Positions 1 through 12,681 of a stretch of 64,000 bases of DNA are shown one piece after another. The notes beneath the pieces are model-generated. The model worked only from the letters and a program-made list of their open reading frames with translations, was not told the DNA's origin and searched no databases. The position numbers and the translations under genes are program-made. Each line of letters begins with the position of its first letter. Position 1 is the first letter of the stretch. The DNA comes from Lycium barbarum (taxonomy: Eukaryota > Streptophyta > Magnoliopsida > Solanales > Solanaceae), in NCBI RefSeq assembly GCF_019175385.1, contig NC_083344.1:10630725-10694724 (forward strand). The letters run 5' to 3'.

Positions 1-180
1 GACTTTTGATAATCCATTGCTAATCTGTTGTTTATAAATAGAATTAGCTAGCGATGGGTTTTTATTGTTATGCGATGCAAGTTCTCCGTGACTAATTTCT
101 GTTTCTTTATGCGTGCAATATATTAAATTGTTATTTGTTTTATAGTCTTATTGAATTTTTATGGTGCTTACAATTCTTAG

Positions 181-321
181 GAGGAAAACGAAGAACTTAG
201 GATTGAAAATGAAATGCTATTCTGCGAGAACAAATTTCTAAAAGAAAGGTTGAAGAATCAAACTTGCTGTATTTGCAGCATCGAAAAGTTGCACGAGAAG
301 AGTGCTCAGTTGAAAATACAG
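181..321 (+). CDS. Orphan exon resembling the HD-ZIP class IV zipper-loop-zipper
   Basis: A single 141-bp open stretch of 47 codons is bounded by an AG acceptor (179-180, after a T-rich tract) and a CAG/GT donor (321/322), with phase 0 at both ends. It is acidic/basic and heptad-like: it starts EENEELRIENEML, continues with CENKFLKERLKN, has a CxxC (CCIC) and ends KSAQLKIQ. Class IV HD-ZIP proteins (GL2/ATML1/PDF2 type) have just this plan after the homeodomain: LRAEN/IREAL zipper, a loop with CPxCG, then a second short zipper. The expected role would be DNA-binding and dimerisation of a nuclear transcription factor. The homeodomain exon would lie before the window. No START-domain exon is seen downstream, and Helitron-like DNA begins 30 bp after the donor. 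It may be an exon of a gene with a transposon-filled intron, or a truncated or transposon-captured fragment. Confidence 0.5.
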
Positions 322-685
322 GTCAATTTTACATTGTCAGTGTATATATAACTAGTATTAGTACCCGCGCGATGCGCGGACAGTATTTAAGAAAAGAAAT
401 CATAAAAAAGAGATGAACAAATAACTTAAATATGCAAATTTAAAGTAGAGAATAATATAAGGGTCAAGATCTATCTCAACATCCCTTTCAATTGATAATA
501 TTCAATGTGGCGGAGGAGCCAAAAACAGAAGTAAAATAATTCAAGATCCTAATTTTAGTAAATGGGATTCCATAGCTACGTTCTTAATCAATAACTCCTT
601 GTTTGATAATCTCCGCATAATTTCATATACATATTAATAGTATTAATATCCCTTATGGAGCCTACAGTTGCGAAACTTCTTATTT

Positions 686-862
686 AGAGCCCGTTTGGAT
701 TGGCTTAGATAATATCCCTTAAACTTAGTTTATCTAAAATGGGTCCAATTATTTTTTTAAGTTTATTTTAAGCACAAAATGACTTTAAGCTGGCCAGCCA
801 AACACTCAAAAAAACTAAAAACAGCTTATAAGCCAACTTATAAGTCAATCCAAACGGGCTCT
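686..862. mobile_element. MITE with AGAGCCCGTTTGGATT terminal inverted repeats
   Basis: A 177-bp element starts AGAGCCCGTTTGGATTGGC and ends with its near-perfect inverse (TCAATCCAAACGGGCTCT); the two 22-bp ends differ by one base. It has no coding capacity. The target duplication is not clear, so the superfamily is left open (hAT-like by the style of its ends). It is nested in the Helitron-like element. Confidence 0.7.
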
Positions 863-1020
863 TAATCTTATTACCATAATTTTTTAGGTAGAAAAAAAAG
901 TAATAAAAAGGTCAGAAGAATCTAAAGCTACGAAAGCCAATATTATTGCATTTTGCACATACCACGATTAGGTCCTTCCAGTTTGCCTTTATTCAAATAT
1001 GAATAACGATCAAGATTTAT

Positions 1021-1399
1021 AGCCTGTTTGGCCAAGCTTCTAAAATCAATTTATTTTAAAAAGTACTTTTTTTTAAAAGTACTTTTCAAAAAAGCACTTT
1101 TGGCGAAAAAAAGTTTGTGTTTGGTCAATTAATTAAAAAAACACTTTTGAGTAGTCATTAGTGTTTGGCCAAGTTTTTAAAAAGTGTTTCTATTTGTATT
1201 TTTCTCAAAAGTACTTTTCAAAAAAGTGTTTTTGGGCAAAAGCTGTTTTTTTAGCTTCTTAAAAACTGCTTCTGCTACTTTCCAAAAACACTTATTTTCT
1301 CCCAAAAGTTTGGCCAAACACCTCACTTTTTTTCAAATAAGCACTTATTGAAAAAATAAGTACTTTTGGGGGGAATATATGCTTGGCCAAACAGGCTAT
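1021..1399. mobile_element. MITE with AGCCTGTTTGGCCAAGC ends
   Basis: The ends AGCCTGTTTGGCCAAGC (1021) and GCTTGGCCAAACAGGCT (1381-1397) are perfect inverses, and the match extends one or two bases outward. The inside repeats the motifs AAAAAGTACTTTT and GTGTTTGGCCAAG in both orientations, giving a partly self-complementary interior. It looks like a hAT-type non-autonomous MITE. A degenerate relative with ..GTGTTTGGCCAAA ends lies at 53501-54095. Confidence 0.7.
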
Positions 1400-3081
1400 T
1401 AATTTAAAAAAAAAAAATCTTTTCAACAAATCTATTACTAATAATTCAATTATTAAAACAAAATACTAAAACTTGATGGTCAAAACTGGATAGAAAAAAT
1501 GATGAGATCCCGTTGACCTTCAATACGCTAAAATTTGGCAGTAGCCCAATCTCCTTGTGATCTTCTTACTCCTCTGCATCAACAGCTGCAAAATCTTAAA
1601 AGAATAAAGCAAATTCAATTGTAAAAAGTAAAATATAAAGACTCAAATAATTGAAGTAACAAACAAATAGGTGCAAAATAAAAGCGAAAATTAATAGAAG
1701 AATGACGGGCTAGAGTCTTTCTATAGTAAAAACATGTGCATTAATTATGCAATCAAAATTGTACGTGGCTGCCAAAAGAAAGCAACTACCTTGCTTGTTA
1801 ATGCCTACACTTGGTATTGTACATGAAACACAAAGAAAAAATAAAACTATCTTAATGTAACTGCTTGAATTAAGTGCAAAATGTGATAAATTTCAGTAGG
1901 AAGAGCAAACATTTCACCTATCCAATAATATTTAGGATATACGTGAAAATCAAAAATAAAAGAAGTTGCTAAGAGTAACTCGATAGATTTAGCACATGTT
2001 TCTTTGCAATAGAAGTTGTTCGAAATTACAGAACCTACACAAATATAAATAAATATATAAGTATATAAAAGTAAAACGCTGCAAAGGTTGTGTGAAATGT
2101 ATGATTTGAGGGGATAAAATAGAGAAGGAAAGAAGATGAAAAAGTGGAGTATTTAAGAGTTAATCTAGAAGATTTCATCTTTCAATTCAAATTCAAATTC
2201 AAATTCTTAATCTCAATGCAAAATATTTTTATTAGAATATTTTCTCTACATAGATAGAAGGAAAAGATATAGGAAACGGAAATTGATATTTATTTCTATA
2301 ATTTTGGTCCACCAAAGTCGTAAAGATTGTTGAGTTGATTTTGCTAGTAGCACCGTACCGTCTTAATTTTAGGAAGGATAATCATTTGATTAGTTTAAAA
2401 AGGGTAGCTATCTTTCAATTCAATCTAAATTCGATTTTCTTTTACCTCAATTCAAAATTTTACATCTTTCAATTCTAATTAAAATTTTCTTATCTCAATT
2501 CAAATATTATCTTTCAATATTTTGTATTATAATATTTATTATTTTTGTCCTATAATTGCCAAGTGACTTTTTAATAGCTTGCTATTTGTGTTAAACATAT
2601 TGCAAATTAATCTCCGTTTATATATAGATATAATTTATATACTTTAATTTATTTTTACATTTATTATAAACTCAAGAGAATGGAGTGTGTAAAACTTTTG
2701 ATTGAATTTCAATTTTGTACAGATTTGATAATTGATGCAAAGTAAAAGTCAAACTACTGTGCAACTCCAAAAGATACATAATTAATCGAATACTAATTTT
2801 TTTAAAAAAAGATACGTATCAATGCAAATATAATAGTAGATATTTTTCATTAAATAATTAATAGTATGTATATTCAATATTTATGGAAAAGATCTAAAAA
2901 GTAAAGCAATATATTTATATTAAATTTCAATTATTCAAGTAATTCCCATTGAATGTGGGATTTTGTTTATTTCTTCAATCAAATCCTCAAAAATAGGTAA
3001 GTACACATCAGCTTTAAATAATGTCAATTAATTTCTTTTTTTTAATTCTATAATATAATATTATATCTTACCTTTTAAAGT

Positions 3082-3159
3082 AGTATTCTTGACTATAAAT
3101 TAGATCCAAGAATATCAAATAGTATTCTTGACTATAAATTAGATCCAGCAATATCAAAT
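3082..3159. repeat. 39-bp direct tandem duplication
   Basis: AGTATTCTTGACTATAAATT begins at 3082 and again at 3121. The two 39-bp units are nearly identical and lie inside the Helitron-like element. Confidence 0.85.
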
Positions 3160-3302
3160 AATTATGTGTCTTCAATTACATCCAACAAATTAGGTGAGTA
3201 CATTTAATAATGTCAATTAATTTCTTTTTAAAATTATTCCAAATAGAATTTGTTGCCAAGTGACTTGTTCATATTACGCCACTTGGCTTAATATTAAGCT
3301 AG

Positions 3303-3678
3303 ATTACCCTCCTTTTATTATAATATAGATATATAGATATAGATATAGAATTATTATATTAACAACTCTACTACTATGTGTTGATAATATCGTATGGGTA
3401 TTTTAGGTGAGTTCATTATTATTTTCATTATTATTATTAATAACTACTACTATTATGTGTTGATAATATCGTATGAGTATAATACGTGAGTTCATTATTA
3501 TTATTATTATTAGTAGTAGTAGTAGTAGATTATTAAATTAGGTAATATTTTGAACTACGATTAATAACTTCTTTTATAATTAATGCAAATAGAATTTGTT
3601 GCCAAGTGGCTTATTCATATTACGCCACTTGGCTTAATATTAAGCTAGACTATTCTCCTTTTATATATATAGATATAG

Positions 3679-3768
<90 letters not shown>

Positions 3769-3953
3769 TTAACAACTCTACTACTATGTGTTGATAATAT
3801 CGTATGAGTATATAGGTGAGTTCATTATTATTATTAACAACTACTACTACTGTGTGTTGATAATATCATATGAGTATGTTACGTGAGTTCATTATTATTA
3901 TTATTATTATTATTATTAGTAGTAGTAGTAGTAGTTGTTGTTGTTGTTGTAGT
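3303..3953 (+). repeat. Higher-order tandem array containing Helitron-like 3' ends, left part
   Basis: The repeated module runs in order: AACAACTCTACTACTATGTG; TGTTGATAATATCGTATGAG; GTGAGTTCATTATT; (TTA)n; (GTA)n; TTATTAAATTAGGTAATA; TTGAACTACAATTAATAAC; the hairpin GCCAAGTGGC ... GCCACTTGGC; TTAATATTAAGCTAG; then CTCCTTTTATATATATAGAT. One full hairpin/CTAG end finishes at 3648. The next unit is cut at 3953 by the long solo LTR and resumes at 8281. The sequence after CTAG is also conserved between copies, so the array probably grew by duplication rather than by repeated independent insertion. Confidence 0.65.
3680..3769. repeat. Self-complementary microsatellite (ATT)n followed by (AAT)n
   Basis: A long (ATT)n tract switches directly into (AAT)n near 3733-3737, so the whole 90 bp can fold on itself. 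The 62-residue Tyr/Asn-run ORF across it (3606-3794) is only the translation of this repeat. Confidence 0.95.
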
Positions 3954-6900
3954 TGTCACACCCCATTTTCACCCGGAGATTAAATTAGGAGTACGACATA
4001 TTGGAGATTCCTGTTTTTTTTTTTTTTGTTTATGTTAAGGAGTCGCCACCTAATTATTTATGGTGAATTAGGACACCTAAAATTTATTAAAGTTATTTTC
4101 TAAAGTTAGCTGTGTTTAAGGTCTGCGAAACTTAAGATTCTGGGTAAGGGTTCAACTAACCTAGAGGGAAGGTATTAGGCATCTTCTAAATTCCATTAAT
4201 AATGGTTAATCCGACCGGACTTATGATTAGTTAGGCTAAAGGTAAATATAGTATTATAAATTTTGGGAAATAACTTATAAATATAGCTAAAGTTTTTAAA
4301 GGAAAAGGTAATAATGTTATTAGAAATAAGACTTGTAAAAATAATAATTTGTATAAAAGAAGAGTTTAGTTATGAACTGAAGGAGCACGGGATATGTAGC
4401 ATTTTAAAACATAATTGAAAATAACTCTGGGAGGCCTTAACTAATTTTTGTTTTAAGAGTACGGACGAGATGGAATCTTCTTTCTCCCTTTTTTATCATG
4501 TTTATTAACTATAGCTAAAAATGTATGTGTTTGATTTACCCAAAGAGTTGTTTATAAAATGTATTTGAGTTCATATTTGTATATCAGTAACACCTTAAGA
4601 TTCCCAATATAGTAGGAATATAATTAAAAATACGTGTTCATGGCTTTACACTCTTGAAGATCAACTATTTTGATATAGATAAATATTATAAGTACTATAG
4701 ATAATTTAATATAAAAGGAGAAAATGGCATTATGGAATTAAATATTAGTTCTTCCTACCCATTTATTAAAAACCAACCCGACTAAATTCGCTAAGGTTCG
4801 CCTAATCTAAACAAATAAAACAAGTAAAATGTTAGTCATGTAATTACAAATTAAATGCACAAAGAAAAATAAAAAAAATGATTTAAATGGGCTCAGCCCA
4901 CTTTAGTATTGCTGCTGTTCGCTGCCACTGTTATGGGCCTCGGCCCAAAATTATTTTTGACTTCTTGGCTGCGGACAGGGCTGCCACAGGAGGATTTTTG
5001 TTGGGCTTTGACCCAACACCGAATGCAGGAGATGACGAGTACTCGTACGCGATAGTCATGCACTAGAACGAAAGAAAAGGATTAGTGTATATCCCATAAA
5101 TAAAGCTGAACAAATATGATGCAAATTCAAAACATGCCAATAGCTTTTAACTAAAACAGGGGACTGCCCGTGGCTAATATATTAATGACTTCTAAACAAG
5201 CAATAAGAAAGAAGTTAGACAAACATAGCAGGCCCATGTTCGAATTAGATACCCACAAAGGAAAGAAAATGGGGCGAGACACAAAAGCAAACGGAGCTGC
5301 ACAGATGGGGCGAAATTCCATCACAAGTTTAACGTTAACAGGTAGACAACATATACTCCACTTTATGTACGATTAAATTAGTAAAGTAACCTATCACTTA
5401 ATATAATACTCCTAAAGATAGAATTTTTTTAGGCAACAACCATAGCAAATGAAAACCAAGGCCTGTTAAAGAATGAAGTGGTTCAACTTTTTGTATGTAA
5501 AGGAATAGAAAGCCAAAGCTAATTTCCATGCACAGCACATCCATTTATTAGCCTAAAAATTATCCTTATTGTTCATACTTGCATTAAGTATTTGTAAGTA
5601 TCATGCATAACCAGCAACTAAATGGGCTATACACGTCTTACAGTTTATGCATACATATTGGAGCTTAGCAACTGTTTTCTAGTCCTTTAATAAACCCAAT
5701 TACAGATCTTTATTCATAAATAAGGTATTTAAACAAGGAGAGTTTAGATACTTGACTTATAAATGGTTCCAGTTAAAGTATTAATCTCTTAAAATTTCGG
5801 ACTAAATATAGAAATCAACTCAAATTATGCGCAGCTAGTTAAATCAATAATAACAGACTTTATATGAAATCCAACCAGAGAAGAGAGCTTAAGAATGATG
5901 CATAACTGAAATACAATATATTTCTGAAGATTTTGAGATTTAGAAACTCCTTTAAAGCCTACTGATTTACCACTCATTCATCACAGATCCAAGAAAATGC
6001 AGTCCAATGCATGTTATTTTATTACCCTCCATACATAAAAATAGCACACGGTGAGTACAAGACATCAAACAAACAGCATGACCATATCGTTTTATGTTAT
6101 AGTTAACTTAAGGTCTCAACTACAATGAGTCCTTCGAATTTCTCTGATCAAGATAGACTCAATATATGCAGATTTCCATTTCAATTGTCTCAACATATAC
6201 ACAAATTAGATTTTATCTTCAGTGATCTACCCACAAATACCAGACCAGTCGCTATGTGACTGAGTTTCAGAGAAATATCTGTTTTAAACATGCTAAGAAA
6301 AATCAGGGGCTGACTATTCGACTGAAGATGAGGGTAGATTCAAAATGAAAACAAGAATGTAAAAAAAAAAAACTAAACATATGTGTACTTGAAGGCCAAA
6401 ACATATAACCCAACAGCCTATACTAAATCATTTTCTCTTGAACAGATAGGAAGCACACCACCACCTCTTTGACAATACATTCTTAAGGACATTCGATTTG
6501 AGTCAGTTGGCGTTAACACGGCTACCTATCCTCATATATTATAGATAAAACATGGTATTGATCCTTGTTGGACTTTAAACAGAGGAGATTCAAACCATAC
6601 GCATAATCAACCCGAACAAAGACGCGCTGGGCTAACTAACACATATTCATGCTTACGGGATGAAATGATCATATAAGACCCAGTAGTTTGAGCCAATCTA
6701 AATATGCCGAACATGTTCAACTATCAAATAAGGTAGAAAACATTATCCATCCGGCAATAATCAACATGCTCAGTAACCAACGACTCTAGCACATACAATC
6801 CTATTAAGGCAAATTAACTATATGATACAGTACCGATATCTCGGCAAACTGGACTAACGAAACATACTTCGCAAAATAGTTAATCACCATGCTAAATCAT

Positions 6901-8280
6901 AATCGCTCTAAATTAAATTAACTTAGCTACATAAGTCTGTATATAACAAAATTAAAGGCAGAGAGAGAAGGAGTATTTCTGACCTGTTTTGGGTACAGTG
7001 AAATGGGGATCGACGGGCCCCGAATCTACGCTCGAACTCGAAGAATCCGAATCTGAACCCGATTAAAGTGACTAGAGTTTTAAAACAGAAAAAGAAAAGG
7101 CAAATAGAGTGATTGTTCGCCCTTGTTGTTGATTAAAATTGATGTTTTTATAGGGATTTTGGGGTTCCAAAACCTGGGTTTTCGATCTGTGTTGAAGGGA
7201 TTTTTTTTTCGATCTCTTTTCGATCTTGTTTTTGTTTTGTTTGAGTTGATTTGGTTTTTGCTCCGAAAATTCAAGCTATTTTTCAGTTCTTCTCCCCCCC
7301 CCCCCCTTTTCACCGTTCAACTTCGGATCACATTTATAGGGTTTCGTTTATGTTAAAGTGAAGAGAGGAGCGTGGGGAACAAGATGGAGTAGGGAGCAGA
7401 GGCATGGGTGAGTGGAGAGGAAGAGGAAAGAGAGGAGTGATGTCGGGTGAGTGGAGAGGAAGAGGAAAGAGAGGAGTGATGTCGGGTGAGTGGAGGGGAG
7501 CGTGTGTGGGGAAAAGGGAAGAGGAGCGGCGGTAGTGGGGAGTGAGACGAGAGAGATAAGGCGGCGGCGAGGAAAAGAAAAAGGAGGAGAAGGAATGAGG
7601 GAAAGGGAGGAGGCGGCAAAGAAGAAGAGGAAAAAGGGAAGGGGAAAGGGGTTAGGGTTAGGAAAAGAATAAGGAAATTGGGCTGGACCGGGTCGGGTGA
7701 GGTGTTGGGCTGGTCCGGGTATGACACAGGTATGGGCTGAATTATTTTGGGTAGGGGAATGGTTTGGGCTAGGTGAATTAAATATATGGGCTGGTCTGAA
7801 ATGTTGGGGTGAATTAATTAGAGTATGGGCTGATAAGTAGTGGACTTAAAAGGTGGGTTGGGTATTAAAAATTGTGGGCTGATTATTTGGGTAGGGGATA
7901 ATGTGGGCTGATTTGTTTGGGTAGGGAAATAATAGATTGGTCCGAAAATTGTGTGTCCTTCCATCTTTATTTTAATTGTTCTTGGGCTTTTAACTAAATA
8001 ACAAGTACAATGATAATTAGTGATTAATATGTAGAAAATAAAGGATTTAACAAAGTGTTGTCTTTTAATTAATTTAACGAGTTTCAAACCCAAAAAGTGA
8101 AACGATGACTAACCGTTTAAAATTTGTGATAAAGTAATGCTAATAATGTTGAAAATAAAAGTAATGATATTAATAGTAGTAGCAATAAAATATTGTGAAA
8201 AAAATAAAGTATTTAGCTCGTCAGTAAATTTAAAAACCCGAGTAAATTAAATAAAAGAGGGACAAAATTGGGTGTCAACA
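3954..8280 (-). mobile_element. Probable solo LTR of a Tat/Ogre-like retrotransposon (4.3 kb)
   Basis: Read on the minus strand the block begins TGTTGACACCCAATTTTG (8280 downward) and ends AAATGGGGTGTGACA (3954), i.e. TG...CA. It is flanked by GTAGT on both sides (3949-3953 and 8281-8285). The flank is a GTA microsatellite, so the 5-bp duplication is weaker evidence than usual. The two sides rejoin the same Helitron-end array, so this is an insertion. No gag or pol is present. Very long LTRs starting TGTTGACACC fit Tat/Ogre-type Ty3/gypsy elements. A TATA box lies about 940 bp in. The section 7353-7700 is a purine-rich non-coding tract. ORFs such as 5170-5376 and 7353-7727 look spurious. Confidence 0.5.
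7333..7340 (-). promoter_or_regulatory. Candidate LTR TATA box
   Basis: The minus strand reads CCTATAAA here. The box stands about 940 bp from the LTR start, and a pyrimidine/GA-rich region lies upstream of it. Transcription would start about 30 bp further on (near 7300-7310) if the solo-LTR reading is right. Confidence 0.4.
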
Positions 8281-8433
8281 GTAGTAGTAGTAGATTATTA
8301 AACTAGGTAATAGTTTGAACTACAATTAATAACTTCTTTAATAATTAATGCAAATAGAATTTGTTGCCAAGTGCCTTGTTCATATTACGCCACTCGGCTT
8401 AATATTAAGCTAGACTACTCTCCTTTTATACAT
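8281..8433 (+). repeat. Helitron-end array, unit resumed after the LTR insertion
   Basis: GTA microsatellite, then the conserved module and a mutated hairpin (GCCAAGTGCC ... GCCACTCGGC), with CTAG at 8410-8413. It is the second half of the unit interrupted at 3953. Confidence 0.7.
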
Positions 8434-10597
8434 ACTAGTATTCGTACCCGTGCGATGCGCGGACAAAATTAAAGAATATTAATCATATTAAAATGTGATT
8501 TATGAGATACTTTTCACTTTTCGAGAGTCAATTTGATTAAACTTTGAAGCTAAATTAGAATAGATTAACTCAATATTTGAAAATTAATATTTTATTTGAA
8601 AACTACATGAAAAATAAGTTATAACTTTTACCATATCAATTTGGTAAAAAAATATATCTCAAGATGATGATCAAAATTCATGCAGTTTGAATGTTGGGAA
8701 GTGAAAAGTATACATAAATTGGGATAGAGGAAGTATAAACTTTTGTATCCAAATCAAGCATTCACCAAACTTACCAACTATCAACACTATGAATAATTCA
8801 AATCATTCGCGACAAATAATTTTCTTGTTCCAAACATACGTTGTGAATTCGGCGTTCAACCTCCATTAGCTCTTATTTTAAATTAGTGATGTCCTTGAGA
8901 AAACTTCTCATCAACATTCTTAATCTCCTACTCTACCAAAATCCGGCGTTGAAAGGATAAAAAAGAAAAAGATCAAGAAAGTCAATCACCTTTATATCAT
9001 AATTATGCAAAACAACATAAAATCAAGAAACTACACATGTAATACAGATTATAAACACTGAAGATTTTAAGCAATGAAAAGCAAAAGCAAGGAGGATATT
9101 TGGAGAGTTGGTTGATGACATAAATAGAACGACTCCAGAAATTTATCACCCTTTTTTTGCTTAATAATTTGCACAAAAATAAATATACCATAATTATGTA
9201 TCATTATTGATTGATATTCTATTATTTCATACCTTATTTATGTGTCCGCTTCATCATTTTTGTAACTTCCACTCAAATCCTTTTTAATGAAGTTTTCCTT
9301 AAATCTCTCTTAATTTGATGTAACTGATTACTTAATTATCTCCACAAATTTCGGGAAGATTTTCTGGACTCAGATAAGGCATCGGTTGTTTTTTCTAATT
9401 AGTGATTGTTTTTTAATTATTTATTTAAATAAGATATAGCATATTAATAAGAGAGAATGCAAAATAAAATAAAAAATATAAATAGAGAAAATCCGAAAAA
9501 GGAGATAATTTTTTAACCATTTTTCCACAGAAATATATGGCTAACTACTTCAAATTCAGAATTTGAATTAAACATTTTAGAATTTATAACCAGTTGCCAA
9601 AATTTTAGGAGGTATAATCAATTTTAAATTTTTATTGCCTTATAAATTCATTACAAAGATAGCCCAATCTACGGGGGAAAAAATTCTAATATTCCTTATA
9701 TGATGATATTTGAATTGCACATGTTTTAACTTTTAATTCAAATTCAAATTTTTATTTCAGTTCAAATATTTGTATTGGAATATTTTCTCTACATAGAAAG
9801 ATAAGTATAGAAAAGGAAATCGATATTTATTTATAAAATTTAGTTCATCAGAACCATAAAACTTGTCGGTTTGATTCTGTTACTACCATAGTTTGAAAGA
9901 AAATCTTCTTCTTAAAAGGAAGTACCAAAAAAACTTTGATGTGTTCCATTTTTTTACTTTTAGGAAGGACAATCATTTGATTAGTTTAAAAAAGGTAACT
10001 ATCTTTCAATTTAATTCAAATCCTATTTTTTATTTATTTATTGTAAGTTTAAATTTTTTTACATCTATATATAGTATGAACTTGGTTTAAAATTCAAAGT
10101 AGCATTATATTGTTTTTCCTGCTAATTATGCTAATATTGATTCGTTCTATTATTAATAAGAAAGGTGATAAAATCTAATTCTTGATAGCTCAATTTCATT
10201 TAGACTTATCATTTTCTATATTCATAATAGATTACTTACACGGTAACATTTTAAAGTGAAAATATTAAACAAATAAATTTCAATCATGATTTTTCGATAC
10301 ATTTTAATTTTGATATTGCATTCAATTTAATCGTACGGGTGCTCTTCATATGGGCTTAAATTTATCTTAATTGCAGAAAGTAATAAAGGACAATATTATA
10401 TCTTACCATTTAAAAGAGCATTGTTGACTATAAATTAGAATCCAAGAATATCAATTAATAATTTTCTCCAATCAATACACCAAATTAGGTGAGTTCATTT
10501 AATAATGTCAGTTAATTTCTTTTTAGAATTGATACAAATAGAATTTGTTGTCAAGTGACTTGTTCATATTACGCTACTTGGCTTAATATTAAGCTAG
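8434..10597 (+). mobile_element. Helitron-like non-autonomous element, copy 2
   Basis: It starts with the same ACTAGTATT-GTACCCG motif and palindrome as copy 1 (here GTGCGATGCGC, 8451-8461), only about 20 bp after the previous CTAG end. It finishes with a GCCAAGTGAC-type hairpin degraded to GTCAAGTGAC ... GCTACTTGGC, then CTAG at 10594-10597. Internal stretches match copy 1, e.g. AATCATTTGATTAGTTTAAA (9970) against 2380. No transposase coding is present. ORFs 9003-9191 and 9893-10090 have no recognisable content. Confidence 0.55.
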
Positions 10598-11780
<1,183 letters not shown>

Positions 11781-12446
11781 AAATCCTATATAGTATTGAC
11801 TTTATGTCGTTCTTTTCTCAGTACGAAAAGTTGTCGCGTGTTGTCCAATTTAGGGAGAAAATACATGAAGAAAAGTAGAGTTGTCCCTTAGGACGTCCAG
11901 TGAGATTATATGAAACCAACATATTGTTTTAGTAGTCCAAAAATAAAGTATTTGTAGCTCTCTCTGGAAAGGCAATTTTACTCTTATAATTAAGTTCATC
12001 AAATTCTAGTGGCACTTTACTGCTCATTTTCAGATTTATGAGCTATCATTGTTATCTTATCTTTGATTAAATCTATTATTGTTTTCTTGAACTCATTTTG
12101 TATCTATAAAAAGGTATGAAAATAAAATGAAGGAAAAAACTGCTAGGGTTTGCTCTAAATTTCCTATCTTATTGGCATTCTACCATAATTGTGTTTTATT
12201 TCAAAAAGGTTTTTTTGATAGAAAAGGTTTCCTCGGTGTAAAAGATTTCTTCCATAATTTTATTTGTCGTATGATTTAACGTTGTTCAAGATTCACAATT
12301 ATTAGCTTCTGCATGACTTTCTGATTATTTCGAACCCAACAAAAACAACAAAATACGTTGGGTTTCAGAATATATATTAAGTTGAACAATGATTCTGTTA
12401 GCTTCTATACGAAATTCCTATCTTGGAATTTCACGTATAGGAAATA
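11781..12446. other. No gene seen
   Basis: AT-rich unique-looking DNA without long ORFs, splice-like exons or recognisable repeats. Confidence 0.6.
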
Positions 12447-12681
12447 ACGAAAAAGGTCTAAATATGTTCTTAAAATATTCAAAATTGTGCATATATATCA
12501 TTAGTTAATAGTTTAGCTCAAATGTATCCTTAACGTTCAATAGTTGGTTCGAATATGCCCTTAATTTGACCAACTGAAGGTAAAAGCATATTTGTGTTAA
12601 CGTAGTAAACGAATGATATATATGTGCTCAATTTCGAATACATTACTCTTTAAGGGCATGTTTAATGTAGACCTTTTCCGT
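12447..12681. mobile_element. MITE-like element with ACGGAAAAGGTCTA ends
   Basis: The left end ACGAAAAAGGTCTAAATATG and the right end, whose inverse is ACGGAAAAGGTCTACATTAA, form imperfect terminal inverted repeats around 235 bp of non-coding DNA. The target duplication is unclear. Confidence 0.55.

Larger units (their letters stand above)
351..3302 (+). mobile_element. Helitron-like non-autonomous element, copy 1
   Basis: The 5' side carries the palindrome CCGCGCGATGCGCGG (365-379) just after ACTAGTATTAGTA. The 3' side has a stem-loop, GCCAAGTG ... CACTTGGC (about 3255-3287), followed 11 nt later by CTAG (3299-3302). That matches the Helitron 3' signature of a hairpin shortly upstream of CTRR. 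No TC 5' terminus is evident, so the left boundary is uncertain. No Rep/helicase coding is present; the interior is AT-rich and non-coding. It contains two MITE-like inserts (686-862, 1021-1399) and a 39-bp direct duplication (3082-3159). Segments around 2370-2450 and 3200-3302 match copy 2 (8434-10597). Confidence 0.6.

Noticed and set aside
3606..3794. 62-residue ORF of Tyr and Asn runs
   Set aside because: It is the translation of the ATT/AAT microsatellite.
5170..5376. 68-residue ORF in the long solo LTR
   Set aside because: Lies in the transcribed part of a probable LTR, antisense to it; no domain, no supporting homologous frame.
7353..7727. Ser/Pro/Leu-rich 124-residue ORF and the overlapping plus-strand Arg/Gly/Glu-rich ORF
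   Set aside because: Both strands are open only because of the purine-rich composition near the LTR promoter.
3954..8280. Interpretation as a DNA transposon with inverted ends TGT-ACACCC / GGGTGT-ACA
   Set aside because: The inverted match is short (about 15 bp, imperfect) and also fits TG...CA LTR ends with a 5-bp duplication and a TATA box; the LTR reading explains more, but the alternative is not excluded.
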